From: Parascedosporium putredinis
Taxonomy: Eukaryota > Ascomycota > Sordariomycetes > Microascales > Microascaceae
DNA: 64,000 nucleotides
Direction: 5' to 3'
Assembly (NCBI GenBank): GCA_949357655.1
Contig: CASHTG010000016.1
Location: 1,426,001 to 1,490,000 of the forward strand
Within the stretch, counting starts at the first letter, position 1; each line of letters opens with the position of its first letter. The notes beneath the pieces were generated by a model, which was not told the origin of the DNA, made no database searches, and saw only the letters and a list, made by a program, of their open reading frames with translations. A program made the translations under genes and the position numbers. This document shows positions 49,701 to 62,653 of this stretch, one piece after another.

Positions 49701-52700
49701 AGACGAGGAGGGGCATGCCCACATGGCGAAGGTCGCCTCTTTACCAAAGAGAGAATCACGCAGTCGCGCCCATAGGCCGCTCCATTGGCGATCTTGTCCC
49801 CGTTTTTGAGGCGAAAACCGTTCACCAAGCACTTCCGATGCGCCCAAGGTGAACAGGCGGAGTGGATTCCGCATGGAAACTCTTCTCTGCCGGAGCATTT
49901 CGCCAGAGTGATTCATCGGTTCAATTTCGAGACTTGAGCCCGGCCTTTGCCTCACTCAAAATCAGAAGATTTTTCTTCTCCTTGGGGGAGGAGCGGGCGG
50001 GGCTGAATTGAACATTGAACATTGGGCCGTTCCTACCGCTCGAGACGGCCCGGTGAGCGAGGCAAAAAAGAAAGGAAATGGCAAAACCCCTGTATCCGCA
50101 CGCACGATGAATTAGGCCAGATCCTCCATCAACAACAGACGATAGGTCCCCTATTTACGCGAATATCAAGGGTTGCAGGAATGGAAGATGCTGATTTCGC
50201 TTTGAAGCAGCTCAGAGGTCTCCATTTCGGCATCGCGGACAGTCTGATCCGGGGACCCATTGTCAGTGGGACCAACACCCCCCTCGTAACTGGGAACTGG
50301 GACGCAGCGTCGCAACCGTCCTGTGTGCCTCCAAGGGCCCCGGCTGCTGGATGCCTCCAAGGCGACTGACGGAATATGCAAGGGTCTTGTTTATTGGAAA
50401 TTCGCAAATGCGAAGGGAAATATCAACCAGAGTTCTCTCAGTGAAGGGCTAGTGATCGGGCTTATCCTGAATTAAGATGTATCTCTCATCCACTGGACGC
50501 TCTGTGTGAATATATCAAAACCAAGAAGTCGGAAGTCCTTATAAAACTATCTCGGGCGTGGAAAATCCTTCAACTGCCCATCGGCGGGCTTGCGAGTGGG
50601 AGTGTTGCTACCTACCCCCACTCGCCATAAACCGCCTTTTTATCTGGGGATACCGGGCATTTGTGGAATGGTCCTAGTCAGCTCCGACCAGGAGCCAGTA
50701 CGTTCAGCAGTTGCACGGAGTGTGGCAAAACAAAACACCGTCTCCGAAACATGGTTGAGGACGAGTCTATTGAGACTCGTGAAAAGTTTGGATGCTGCTT
50801 CGGGGACTGTGGCTACTGCATATGCCTGCACGCCTGCACACGCCCCTCAGTGAAATATACTAAGGCTTGTGCATATATGGCAATGCAATGATAGGTGACA
50901 AGTATTTCCCTTGATGCGTAACCGACGACAAGGGAGACATTGGGTGCGCTTTTCGTACTATAAGTGGACGAGAACCAAGCAGACGGGTCGCTGCTGTGGC
51001 AAAGCGAGGATCTGCGATGGGCCATGGCCGCCCCGGAGGTGATACTGGGGAGCTGACTTTTGGTCTAGACAGGATGCCGCGCGCTAGCTTAGGACACCCT
51101 CACGGCTAGGCCGTCGAGTCTCGTGGTCGATGCTGGGGGCAGCCTTTTTCACGAACAGCGACTTTATCCACGAGAGACAGCAACTGCCTTCCGTGATAAC
51201 ACACGGAACTTACACGGTTCGCTATTAGGCGAAATTATATGAGATTTAGCAAAGAAGTTGGCTTGCCACCAGGAAGGAGGGTGGATAAGAAAGACTTGTA
51301 CAGGGTGTCGCGGAAATAGACCCCCGGGTAGGCCATCGCATACACCTTGGCGGCGTGTGCGTTGCAGTCCGATTACCCCAGGCTCAGGCTTACTAGCCAG
51401 CGCCGAATTAGCCGAGAGTATGAGAGTGCATGTGCTATAATCTCCTAGCCCAATTGCCAGCGGCCCTGTTCCTCGTTGACTTTCCGCGAAGGTGAGGTGG
51501 GCCTGCCTTGGGTCGTTCTGCGGAGAAAATCAAGCCCTCGGGAGGGACATCAAAAATTGTTGTATGCCTTTTATGGAAACCCTTGGAGGGATCGGCTGCG
51601 AGTCCAAGGGAGGAGGTTTCCGCCCCCGGGCCCGCGTAGTGAGCTGGCATTCTGGAGATACTCCGTACAAAGATAAAGTACATACGCCACGGCGGGCCAC
51701 CTCAAGGGCCGTGAAAGGGCGGCTGATATCGGACGCTGAAGGTCGTGCTCAGTTCCCTTCGGTCGATGCGCGCGTGGCTTCTTGCCCCCGACTCTAAAAG
51801 TAGATCAATTGCCTATAATCTCGCCTTGGTATCGCGGTTCGTCGGTTAGAAGACGAATCCAAGTAGGCGGTAACGCAATCTGCAATAAACGAGATTACAC
51901 ATCCTCAATGGCTCGACTAAGGCCTGAAAATTGGACGAAAAAGCCCCAAAGGCAGAAAGCACGATTGGTACATGTAGTGATCCAGTGATCCAGAGAGGTC
52001 GCGAGAAGCTGCTTGCCCGTCTGCAGAGGCCCCAAACACGAAAAAAATAAAGAAAAAAGAATCCTCTAACCCTCCCCCACCCCGTTATTCTCGTTATGGT
52101 TGAAGGAACTGGCCAGGGATTCTTCGACTTCCTATCCAATATTGAGGGAATGATCATGCCTTCTCGGCCGATTCACCGGCCAGACAGAGCCGTGTGGCTT
52201 GAAGGTGCCTATTCGCCAAATCGTATGTGGAGAGCCTGTACGGTGTTGGCACTAGGCGCCCGCTAGAAGACTCCTAGAAAAGCGACGTGCACATCGGGGT
52301 GCTGGGCGGGCGGGGAGGAAGTTCGGCATCGGCGCTGCGCTTTGGTGGGTGGTTGGGCACTTGCCAACAAGAGATGGCTAGCGCGTGGAGGAAGGGGGAG
52401 GGGTGGGGTGATGGAGAAGTCGTGGGCGTCATCCGCCTTTCGGGCCTGCATCCCGAACAGCAAGGGGTGTTGGTGGGGAAGCTTGGCAGGGGCCGATGGT
52501 GTGAACAAGATCGATCCATTGAATTCACACGGTGGGGAGTTCGCAGGATCAAGGCCTCTGGGGGCAACTAACTCGACTTGGAGGCTTGATCGATGGGCAG
52601 GGGTCCATGCGTGTCTGGCTCCCATCAGGCGAGGAAGAACAGAAAGGACTCGTGCCACACGCCAGTATAGCCAATTCTTCATCGGCGCTCTTGCCTCGGC

Positions 52701-55700
52701 CAAATGAGCCGGGTTGAGCGCGTCAAACGAAATCTGCGACAAGAGAAATTGCAAGTATTAGGAAAACTGATATTACTTGGGCCTGCAAGATCAATCGAGT
52801 TACTGATCGGTTTACTCAGGGTCCCTGCGCGGCTAACTTCGCTAAAGGGCAGGTCAAATGGCCATTCCGTTCCATTCAATCCACTGATCCCATTCTCAAT
52901 GAAAGCTAAGAGAAGCCAAGCACCCACGCATTGCAGGGCACAGAGCGACTGTGGGCGGCACGAACTCGAGGTACCAGGTTTAACGTACCTCCTTAACCTG
53001 AAGGAAGGAAACAACGAACCACACTTGGCGTGAAACGGGTAATACTACCTTGCAGGTTATGGCCATTTTGGCCACGCAACCAGCTAGCGACCTGTGTCTG
53101 AGGCCCAGCCAAGGGAGGAACGGTCAATCAATGTCTGCTTGGTCTGATGGAAATCAGGTAGCGATCATCCCAATGAGTTGGTCGCTGCCTCTAGCTTGAA
53201 TTCAGGACCTCGGTTTCGGAGCCATGTTCCGCTCTGTTGTGGGTGGGTGGGAAGGGGGTTGGTGGTGAGCCAGGCGAGGAGCTCAATCCCCAGCGAAATT
53301 CGATGGCGCGATTAGCGGAGGACGTAATTCTTCCCCATGAGAGTGTCACTGAACCAACGAAAGTGCCCTTTTGGGGGCTTTTCTTGACCTGCCGCCATGC
53401 AGCAAAATGCATGGTGGTGAGAGAGAAGGGAGAAGTTTACTGTTGATGTTTCTTTTCTCACAGGAATCTGCCAAGTTCTCGCCCAGGCGGGACTGGCCGA
53501 CTCGGCGCAGCGATATTCAGGTTTCTCGTGCCCAGCTTCTCCTGGCATGTCCGATCTCATGATCCGGGGCAGTGGGACCTCCGATGTCAAGCTCAGCCAA
53601 GAGTCTTGGAAACGCCATTGCCGAATAGCACCAAGGCGATTAGCTAATTCGCCGTGCAACCTCTTTACCGTACCATTGAGAAGCTGAAGATGTTTCAACT
53701 TGTACGTCGCCATCAGTTGTCAGCGAGGAATATGACATGATGCCAACAGTAGATGCTTGGTGAGGTGGAGGGCCTTTGTCTTAAGATCGTAGCCTACAGC
53801 CAGCCGTCCGCTACAAGTCCGGTGGTACCACTCCCCTACAGAGGTACCGAGGTACCTTCAAATGCTTGAAAGAGGTCCCAAGTGCTCCTGCCTCAGCAAG
53901 ACTCCATGGGTGACGGGAGGCTCTTCCAAAAGGCAGAGAAACTTTTCTTGCCGTCCCCTTTCTTTCCCCATGTTTTCTCATGATTTCCCAACCTAAGCGC
54001 GGGGACTCCACTTGCCTCATGCAACAAAATAGGTGATCAGAGTTTAAAAATTTGGCGCACGGCATAAAGGGCGCTGTCACGAGTTGCCCATCGATTGGAC
54101 GCTAATCTCTTCTTGAATAGATAAAAGCCCAATGCCTGCGAAAATACCCATAGATGGCACCCGTGACGGCTTGTGTTCGGAAAACAGGGACGACAAATTC
54201 GGGAAAATGCGACGCTGGTGTGGGAATTCATGACCTACACTCTTCCTTCCATCTCTTGAGTGATGAATATGTTCCTATGCCCTTCCAAGAGATGCATCAG
54301 CCCTTTATGTTGTCAAGCAGACCTCACGCAGAATGGTCCCGAATCTCGTCAACTCGGCCGTGAGCGGGACGGATACCCAGTTCGAGTTCGGTGGGGCGCG
54401 ATCGATGGATGTGATAAGCCAGCGCAGTTGCAACAAAAGTTGGCATGATTGGGAGGGAAGCCAGGAAGAGGTCAACTGGTAGATCAATATGGATGGTGTA
54501 TCCTGACTTGCCCTTTGCTCCTTTTAGCTAGCGTGTCCGCCGCCCCAGTGGTCTGCATAGCGCCGGATATTACGCCCAATCTGTGCGTAACCAGCTCTTG
54601 CCTGCGATCCTTGACCGGCTCTCATTTGTGTGCCGAATGAAATACGACATCAAGAGGAAGGAGGGCGTGGGCCAAGGCCGGGATTTTACTTCATTTCCCG
54701 AGAGCCAAGGAGACGTTAGGGGCTATTAGGAAAGGAAGAAAGCCATTCCACTGCCGTGAATTGAACTGGAGCCCTGGGGAAATGGCTCTGCTCGGTGATC
54801 AAAAGAATACTTGCACATGTAGTGTAGGTTCATACAAAGTGATTTTGATTGCTTCCCAGCGTTTCAAGGGACCATCTGAAGTTTATGATGGCTTTGACTT
54901 AAGACATTAAACTATGCTTCAAACTTGGGACTCAAAATTGAGCAATGTGGCGTCGTAGGGGACTTCATATCTGCTGCTCAATGCCATATACGGATCAATG
55001 TCAATTCCTGGGACCGAACGAGCGGCGGTCTTGAGGGCAAAGCCACACGCCTGTTGCTTCTCTCTCTGTCCGGGGGTTTTTTTTTTTCTTTCTTCTTCTT
55101 CTTTTGGCGGTCTAACCGTCCCTCTTCGCAACCCGGCAGGGATAGCCGGCTGCCTCGATGAGTGGTGGGTTGTCATGACCCAACATGGATTGGATCAATG
55201 GTCATGCGAATGGATGAGACAGCGCCCGCTTGGTGAGAGCTGCGAGCGACGTATGCTAGCAGTAGGTCGCCGTCTCGAAACGCCACTGAGGAAAGAAAAT
55301 AGAATGTTCAAGTCCCACCACGCTTTGCTCAAGATGGACAATTGCGGAGCCACTACGAAAGTCCTTCCCCCGTCGCGTACTTGAAAGGGACTGGTGAAGC
55401 CTTCAAGGTTAGTCCGGAGAAAGACAGGGGTTCAACTCCCCTTGCTCCCCCAGATCCCTGTGGAGGACTTTATCCATTGAGGGGTAACTGGGGTCCCGGA
55501 GCAGCGTTCCCATTGGAGGGCTAAATAGGGCCTGTTTTCCATTTTGCCGCCTTTTGCCGGACGGGCCTTCTTTTCTTCAAGCTCCTTGTACTTGTAATAC
55601 GGCGTTTTCATTGTTCGGAAGAATGGCTGGCACATCAGCAAAAGCGGCCGACTGGGAGGCGAGAAAGTTGTGGTATTATTCAGGGCCAAAAGAATGGAGC

Positions 55701-58700
55701 TAGACGAGGGAGGGTTCCTGGGGTGGCGGCATCATTCACCTGGGCAGCACACCCTCAGCACCACACGCTGGAACACCTCGTGCCGTTGCCTGTCAGTGCA
55801 GTAGAAGCCGCCTTGGCTGAAGCAAGGCGATAAGTGGCGTGTTCCTGGAAGGCTCGCGGCCTGTTTGTGGGTGCATGCATCGCATCGGACGAGGCACACT
55901 TCTCCAATTTGCAAAGCTTCTCCAATTTTTGCCTGTCCCATGTTCTAATCTCACCCTTTGATTTGGCGAAAGCACTCTGTGGGCAAATCGGGACCGCCCT
56001 CAATCCCCCGATTTCCCTGGTCTGGGAGGGGGTTTTCTTTTCTTTCTTCTCTTTTCTTTTCCTTGTCCAAAATGCTCGCTTTTGATCACGATAGTGCTTG
56101 TTTGAACGATCCAAAGAGGGTTAACAATGGATGACCCTGCTCAAGTGCTCACTTTCGGGGACCGTGGTTTCGTACCTGACTGGCAAATTGAACTCTCGAT
56201 CGTGGGGGACGGATGGTCAAATCGTGTCAGGAATTTTCCAACGTCCATTGGCCGAGGACACGATCTCGTTCCTCCAATCCTGGCAACATTTTCCCCGGTC
56301 TCGTCTTCTGATTCGTGGCTTCGGCCTCATTCTCGGTACCCCAAATCCACCCCCTCCTTCTTCCTCCCATCCCTACTAGTCAGATTCTTTGCCTTCTTTC
56401 CCTGCAAGTAGCCGAGGCAGCACGTTGTTTGGTTGTTTGGTGCCAAGGTCGGGAAGCCACAAGGCCAAACCCTCCCTCCACCACCAACTGAACGGACAGT
56501 GAGATCCAATGTTGGTGGCGTGGGCTAGCCTGTATTTTTAGTGCCTAGTGCGGTGGCTGGCCTGGCCCTTGGCGACTTGGCCCCCTGTATTCCTGGCTTC
56601 TGCAAGCCTGAAGCGTTGTCCAGGTCGGGCAGAAACAGGGTGCCCTCCAACTTGTTCTTGGCTTGGGGATCACAACATGAGGAATACAACATTGGCAAAA
56701 GCTTCTTTTGTTCTTCGCTTAGTCAATCAGGAACGGGTGCATGCACAGTCTCTTGGCAGGCGGCTGCGGCTTTTTCGATCCAAACGTCACAGCAAAAGAA
56801 GCAGTTGAAAGAGGAAGTTGCGGCCGATGTCGTTGCTCCAATTTTCGCCTTGCCGTGAAGTGATACGGAGCAGCGGTTTAGGGCCTCGGAAAGTCGTGCA
56901 CGGGGCTGATTCAAAGAAGAAGGCTGAAAAAAGGGCCCCCTGAGCTCGGTTTCCGACGAGAATTCAACGAATGAATAATCGGGGAACTGAAAGGGAGCGG
57001 AGCCCGGTGCTCATCTCGACTAATGTGTCGCCAAACCGTGTCTCATTTCCAAAAAGAAAAAGAAAAATTGAGAGCTATTAGTTCCCCGCCGGCCTGGAAC
57101 CGTCTAAAGACCCGGCTAGGCGATTTAGGAACGGATATGTCAGTGGGTGCCTCGTCGGCGATGCCTTGGACGGGTCAGGATGAGAGCCGTGGGTCTAGAC
57201 AGGGACGAAGAAAATGGTAGGGAGCATCGAGGTGAACAGCAGTCCGCTGACTTGGGAAGAGTTCGCCAGTCCGACCCAGCATCTGAATTCATCCATTTTC
57301 CTAGTCCAGCACACTAGCAGAATCCACGCGGGCGGCGAACCAACAACGCGCCAACGCCTGAGGAGTGTGAAGCCAACACACCATAAGAACAGGCTGTTTT
57401 CGAAACCACCTTTCCCATGCAGGCGGGATCGTGTAATGGTTGGTCGTGATCCTCGCCTCGCCAGGGCCGCGCGAACGGTCATTCTCTCAAGGTCGTCTGG
57501 GTCGGTCTGGGGAGGAACCAGAAATCCATGGATCCATTCCACTGCAGGGTTGCGAGGAGGAACGCCCTCTCACAATTTGACAAAGCGCCTGCGCCGACGG
57601 CCCGAGTAAGAGTTTAATCACGTTTTACGGCCAGTCATCGATTGATCTATCCAGTGATGCGGTTTCTGGGTTCCCCTTTCTGCTCTCCCCGGACCCCTCC
57701 TGATGGGCTTCTTTTTCCATCTAGGGTATGCTTCGGGAGGACGAACGGGCGCTACACTCCCTTGATGTCGCCCGTAGTGGCAGGCTACCCATAGACTTCC
57801 TCGCAAGGCGCCGATGGGCAGTTGGATGGACCCCTTCACCTCGCTCGAAGGCCCTGTGACAGCCAATTCTTCCGCCGAAGGGGATATTTCCGTCTATGCT
57901 GCGGCCTGCTACTTACTTCGTAGTACCGTCGCTACACTCCCATCTTTGGGTGTCCATTTTCTTTTTTACCGTTCGAGCGGGGTGATGGGATCTGAATACC
58001 ACTGCAAAGTAACTCCAGAAGTAGCGATTGACTGTCTCAATGGAACCATCCGGGACAGCCAACGGTGTTTTCAAGGCATTCTCGAAGGAATCCACTGCAA
58101 CGCCATTCCTCTTGAGGACACAGTGTGGTGATACTTCGTACACGCATGGATTGGTCAAGATTATCCCAAAATTACACACGCACACAGACTTTTACTTCGT
58201 ACTTGTACCAGAGCCTGCTAACCGCCCCCTACACGAGTCCTCGCGCCTCGATTCGTGTTCATGCCCGTTCCCAGCGCCCGTCATGCCCCCGGCCTACCAG
58301 TGGTTACTTGTATTTGCCCCGTCGTTGTCGTGTGTTGGCATGGGCAAGTGGCGAGGGACCCGGGGCCGATGCAAGTGTTGAGCCAAAGTGTCACGTTGAC
58401 GGTTGGGAGGGAAGGAAAGCACGGCTCGCATGTAAGTTCTTCCTGATCGAGATACAGGATCAATGGATGTGGACCCATGTGATCCAGCATCAAGTCTGGC
58501 CTGAAAAGCGGCAAGATAGACAATTGACAATGTCAATCGCCGAATCCCCCTCCTCATATTCTAGTTTTCCCTTTTTCGGAGAGGCCACGGCTTTAACCTC
58601 CCATGGGTCGCGGGATTCGATCGGAATCTAAGACGTTAGCTAATCTGTCGTCTCTTCGTCCACGACGAGGCCGGCACGATTACTCCTTGAACTCCGAAAC

Positions 58701-60500
58701 CTGAAATGTTCGCGGTAAATAAACGAGGCTGATGATGGATTGGGACGGGCTTGTTAATATGATCAGACAACACGGCTGATCAAATTCAATTGGCTCTATC
58801 CGACATCAATGCAAACTTGCTAAAGAAATATCAGCAAGCCGAGGATTGCCATCTTCTTGTTGAATCGAACTCCCCTCCCCCCATGGCCACCCGGCCTGCG
58901 CACTCTGACCAAGCAACCATCTCGCGGATTTTGCCGTGAGATGACTGCTGATGGAGGGCTTCCTTTTGCCTACGTTTTCGCCCGCTCTCCCCACGCGATC
59001 CGCCCGCACTACTGCTAGTGCGGTGACCCATGCAAATTATGTAGTTGGCAGTGAGCCTAAAGCCTTCAGACTTTGACGACTTGGGCGAGGAGGCAGAGGA
59101 CGTCAATGGCCCCCTGTTGGCCACTAATGTCTGGTGAATTCAACGGACCCGGTCCCATGGCCTTTTTTTGGTCCCCAAGAATGGAACAAGAGAGCCAGCT
59201 AGCTCGATCTGGATGGTCATTGTCCCACTCTTCCCCGTAATGAAACAGTCAGAGCGGATGGAGATGGACGTCGTTGCTCCCCATCGTCACTAGGACACAA
59301 TACTCGCCTCGCGTCTTCGAGACATCAATGGGCGAGGGCATTGATGAATCTGGCCTGCTTAGCACGAAATAAAAAATTTCTTCTTTACCTTGGCTTTCAT
59401 TTTCTACGGGAAGGGCGTTAGATTGGCCACCAAATGTTCGCGGAACCCATCCATGGGTCAATGTCAATGAGTGTTTTTCAGCCACTTGGGAGAGAACCTC
59501 CCAGCGCTCATCCCCACCTCACTTGCGAGAGTCCCCACAAACAGATAACCTCCGCCCGCTCCACTGTGCCTAACCCTTTTTTCATTTTGCAGTGTCATCT
59601 CTCGCATCATTGACGTTCGCCTTTGTCCCACACTAGCTCGGTACGAATCTTTTGGAAGGCCATGGGAAACGCGGCGTGGGATTCGGACACAAATCCAAAG
59701 CCTCACATTGGCAATATGTGGGAGTCTGGTTCTCGACCCTTTTGCGTTTGAGATGGCTCTAGATGAATTCGGCGAGAAGCTCGCCCGCGTGGTGGAGTCT
59801 GCCACATCTCCCTCAACCGCTCGCCGGATATCCTGATGACGGCTTGATGGGAGGTCGTACTGCTAAAGAGGAAAAATGGCAAGGGCATGTATTATCCGCA
59901 TCCCGTCAATTTGCGTCGCCCATGTCGCCCCGGTTCTAGTCCACCCCCGGTCCCCACTCGTCTTGTCCGGTGGAGTGCAAAGTCGTTCTCACACTCGCCC
60001 ACTTGACGCTCGCCTGTCGAGGAAAGAGTGCCCCGACACCTCCTCGCTTTGTCGCTTGCGCAGATGGTGGGACGTCGAGGCCGCACCACACCCTCCCACC
60101 CTCTTCCTCTTTTTCGGAGAGCCCATCCCCCGTTCCTAAAGGAACTCGCGACCCAAGATTCAAGGTGTGTCTGGTCTGGTGAGGGGTGGGAGGCGACAGA
60201 CCGACAGGGGTCAGGGGTGTGGTGGCAGACGGAAGAAAAGGAAGGGGCGTGCAAATGGACAGTGGCGGATACCACCCGGGGAAGGGGCCGCGGGGGTGGG
60301 GGAAGGACAAGGAAGAGGGGTGCGTGATCGTTCTAGTTTAATCTTTTTGCTCTCTCTCCCATGATTGCTCCCCTTCCCTCGAGTTGATTCGGGCCCTAGC
60401 TCCATGAATACCTCAATTATGGCTCTCATGGATGATTATTGCAATGTCCCTGTTCGGATCGACCCTGCGAGCTCGGTTCCGCTACCCCAAAACCTTGCCA

Positions 60501-60535
60501 GTGGAGGTCAAACCTGGGGGCTCCGGATTCCATAT
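60501..60535 (+). promoter_or_regulatory. Candidate CreA sites and TATA-like element of the sugar transporter
   Basis: Two matches to the CreA/Cre1 consensus SYGGRG (GTGGAG at 60501-60506, CTGGGG at 60514-60519) sit just before CATATAAG (60531-60538), about 265 bp upstream of the start codon. Carbon-catabolite control is plausible for a sugar carrier, but the motif is short and occurs often by chance. Confidence 0.3.
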
Positions 60536-60798
60536 AAGCGGCCATCCTGGCTTCACAAATTTTGATTTTTTCCTCTCCTCTCGTCTTCCATCATCCGGCT
60601 CACATCTCAGCCTTCGCATTGAGCAGCCATCCGCCAGTCGGGTCACCAGCAGTTGGGATATATCTTTCTCGATTCCCCCTTCCTCTTCTGCTCTGTTGCT
60701 CTCGCAGCCTTCCCTTCCTTTTATATATTCTTTTTTTGATACCCTTTTGTTTGTTCTAAGAAGGCTCTGGCCCTTACAAAACCAGCACAACCGCAAAT

Positions 60799-62653
60799 AT
60801 GGTCGCGATCGTCAGCAAGGCGACCGCCGGGGGCGGCGACATCGATAACCCCCGCTTCGAACGCGTCAACTGGCGCCAGGAGCCTCACTTGAAGAAGTTG
60901 TACTTCATGTCCATCTTCTTGCTGATCGCTTCCGCCACCACCGGTTACGATGGCATGTTGGCCAACACTGCTCAGCAGATGGACAAGTTCAAGCGCTACT
61001 TCTCCGCTGAGAACGGCAAGCAGAACGATGTGTTCTTCTACGATGAAGAGAAGGAGCTCTGGGATGCCGATGCCAACAAGCTCGGTATCATGATTAACAT
61101 GTTCAACATCGGTTCCATCATCTCCTTCTTCATGACCCCTACATTGCCGATTACTTTGGCCGAAAGCCCACCATCATGCTTGGCTGTGTCATCATGATTG
61201 TCGGTGGTATCGTCTCTGCTGTCTGCAACGGTTACGGAAGTAAGTTGACATTGGAACGTTGATGACTTCATTCCTCGCGGTGACTAACATGTCTACTTCC
61301 TAGTGTGGATGGCCGGTCGTTTCATTCTCGGTTTCGGAAACTCTTTCGCCCAGATGTGCTCTCCTCTTCTCCTCACTGAGATCTGCCATCCCCAGCACCG
61401 TGGTCCCTTGACCGCTGTCTACAACTGTCTCTGGAACTTGGGCGCTCTCAGTAAGTTGGCCATCTCATCAGTTGAATTAGGTGTGAGGCAGAGTCTAACG
61501 TTCACGTCTTACAGTTGTGTCCGTTGTCGGTTGGGGAACCTCCAAGATTGACAACGACTGGTGCTGGCGATCTATCACCCTTCTCCAGATCGCTCCTTCC
61601 GTCATTCAGCTTTGCGGTGTCTGGTGGATTCCCGAGTCCCCCGTTACCTTGTGAGCAAGGACAAGGCCGACAAGGCTCTCGAAGTCCTCGTCAAGCACCA
61701 CGGTGGTGGCGATATCAACAACGCCACTGTTCAGTTCGAATACCGCGAGATCAAGGAGACTATCTCCATGGAGGCCCAGGCCGACAGCAGCAGCAGCTAC
61801 ATTGATTTCTTCAAGACCAAGGGTAACCGCTGGCGATTGGCCATTATCATCTCTCTTGGTATCATCTCTCAGTACTCTGGCAACGCTCTCTTCTCCAACT
61901 ACATCGACCGTATCTACGAGGGTGCTGGTATTACCGGTGAGAACAAGAAGCTTGGTGTAAGTTTGTCCCTGGACTTGTTTTTCTTTGTTCAGCCTCGAAC
62001 AAAACGGATTGTGCTGACATCGAACTTTCCCAATATAGCTCTCCGCTGGCAAGACCATCATGGATCTTACTATTGCCATTGGTGCCGCTCTTACCGTCGA
62101 CAAGGTTGGTCGCCGACCTCTCTTCCTTGCCGCTATCACCGGTATGGTCGCTTCTTTCGTGTGCTGGACCATTGTTGGTGCCGTCTACGAGAACTCCAAC
62201 ATGACCAACGAGGGTGCCGGTATTGCCCAGATCGTCTTCGTCTGGTTCTTCGGTGTCTTCTACGACATTGGTTTCTCTGGTCTCCTTGTCGCTTATGCTC
62301 TCGAAATTCTTCCTTTCGCTCTCCGTGCCAAGGGTATGATGATTCTCAACATCACTATCCAGGCTATCCTCGCTATTGGTAACCAGACCAACCTCCTCGC
62401 CTGGAACAACCTTCCCCGCCACTGGCACTTCATGTTGTTCTACACCCTCTGGGACTTCTGCGAGTTGATCTTCGTCTGGTTCTTCTACGTCGAGACCAAG
62501 GGCCCCACCCTTGAGGAGATTGCCCGCATCTTTGATGGTGATGATGCCGTCGCTCACGTCGACCTCGACCAGGTCGAGAAGGAGATCCGCAGCGCCGAGC
62601 ATGACGAGGACATCCACGCCGGTGGCCTCCGCTCCGAGAAGACTGCTGTTTAA
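60799..62653 (+). CDS. MFS sugar transporter (hexose/lactose-permease-like)
   Basis: A plasma-membrane proton-coupled or facilitative sugar carrier of the major facilitator superfamily. Exons: 60799-61239, 61304-61450, 61515-61956 and 62039-62653 (introns 64, 64 and 82 bp). Twelve hydrophobic helices are apparent. Family signatures are TTGYDG in helix 1, DYFGRKPTIM in the loop between helices 2 and 3, GRFILGFGNSF, PESPRYLVSK, the cytosolic central loop, VDKVGRRPLF and a C-terminal FYVETKGPTLEEI. Single bases are missing at C4 61136-61139 and C5 61638-61642; adding them makes all phases agree and gives 548 residues. ATG context is good (A at -3). Codon use is strongly biased to C-ending codons, which suggests high expression. 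Substrate is not decidable; lactose, cellobiose or glucose are all possible. Confidence 0.92.

Larger units (their letters stand above)
45563..60798. other. 15 kb gene-poor region
   Basis: Short open frames fill both strands, but none carries a recognisable domain, signal peptide plus fold, or transposon hallmark, even when single-base frameshifts are allowed. Base composition looks balanced rather than AT-rich, so strong RIP is not obvious. Contents noted are a (GA)n run near 45780-45800, a GT microsatellite at 46611-46760, several pyrimidine tracts (for example 55076-55105), a 9-bp perfect hairpin at 50592-50625, and the distal promoter of the sugar transporter at the right end. Non-conserved or long non-coding transcripts remain possible. 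Confidence 0.45.

Noticed and set aside
55381..55455. tRNA-like T arm: AGGGG-TTCAACT-CCCCT with a B-box match
   Set aside because: No A box, D arm or acceptor strand pairs with TGCTCCC in the 110 bases upstream, so a tRNA cannot be folded.
57428..57460. A-box-like TCGTGTAATGGTT resembling the 5' half of a tRNA
   Set aside because: No anticodon stem or T arm with GGTTCGA follows; at most a fragment, probably chance.
45563..60798. RIP-degraded transposon cluster
   Set aside because: No reverse transcriptase, transposase or LTR pair recognised, and the DNA is not conspicuously AT-rich.
473..62653. Programmed ribosomal frameshifting as a shared mechanism
   Set aside because: The sites have no common slippery heptamer or downstream structure, occur several times per gene, and fall in unrelated housekeeping genes.
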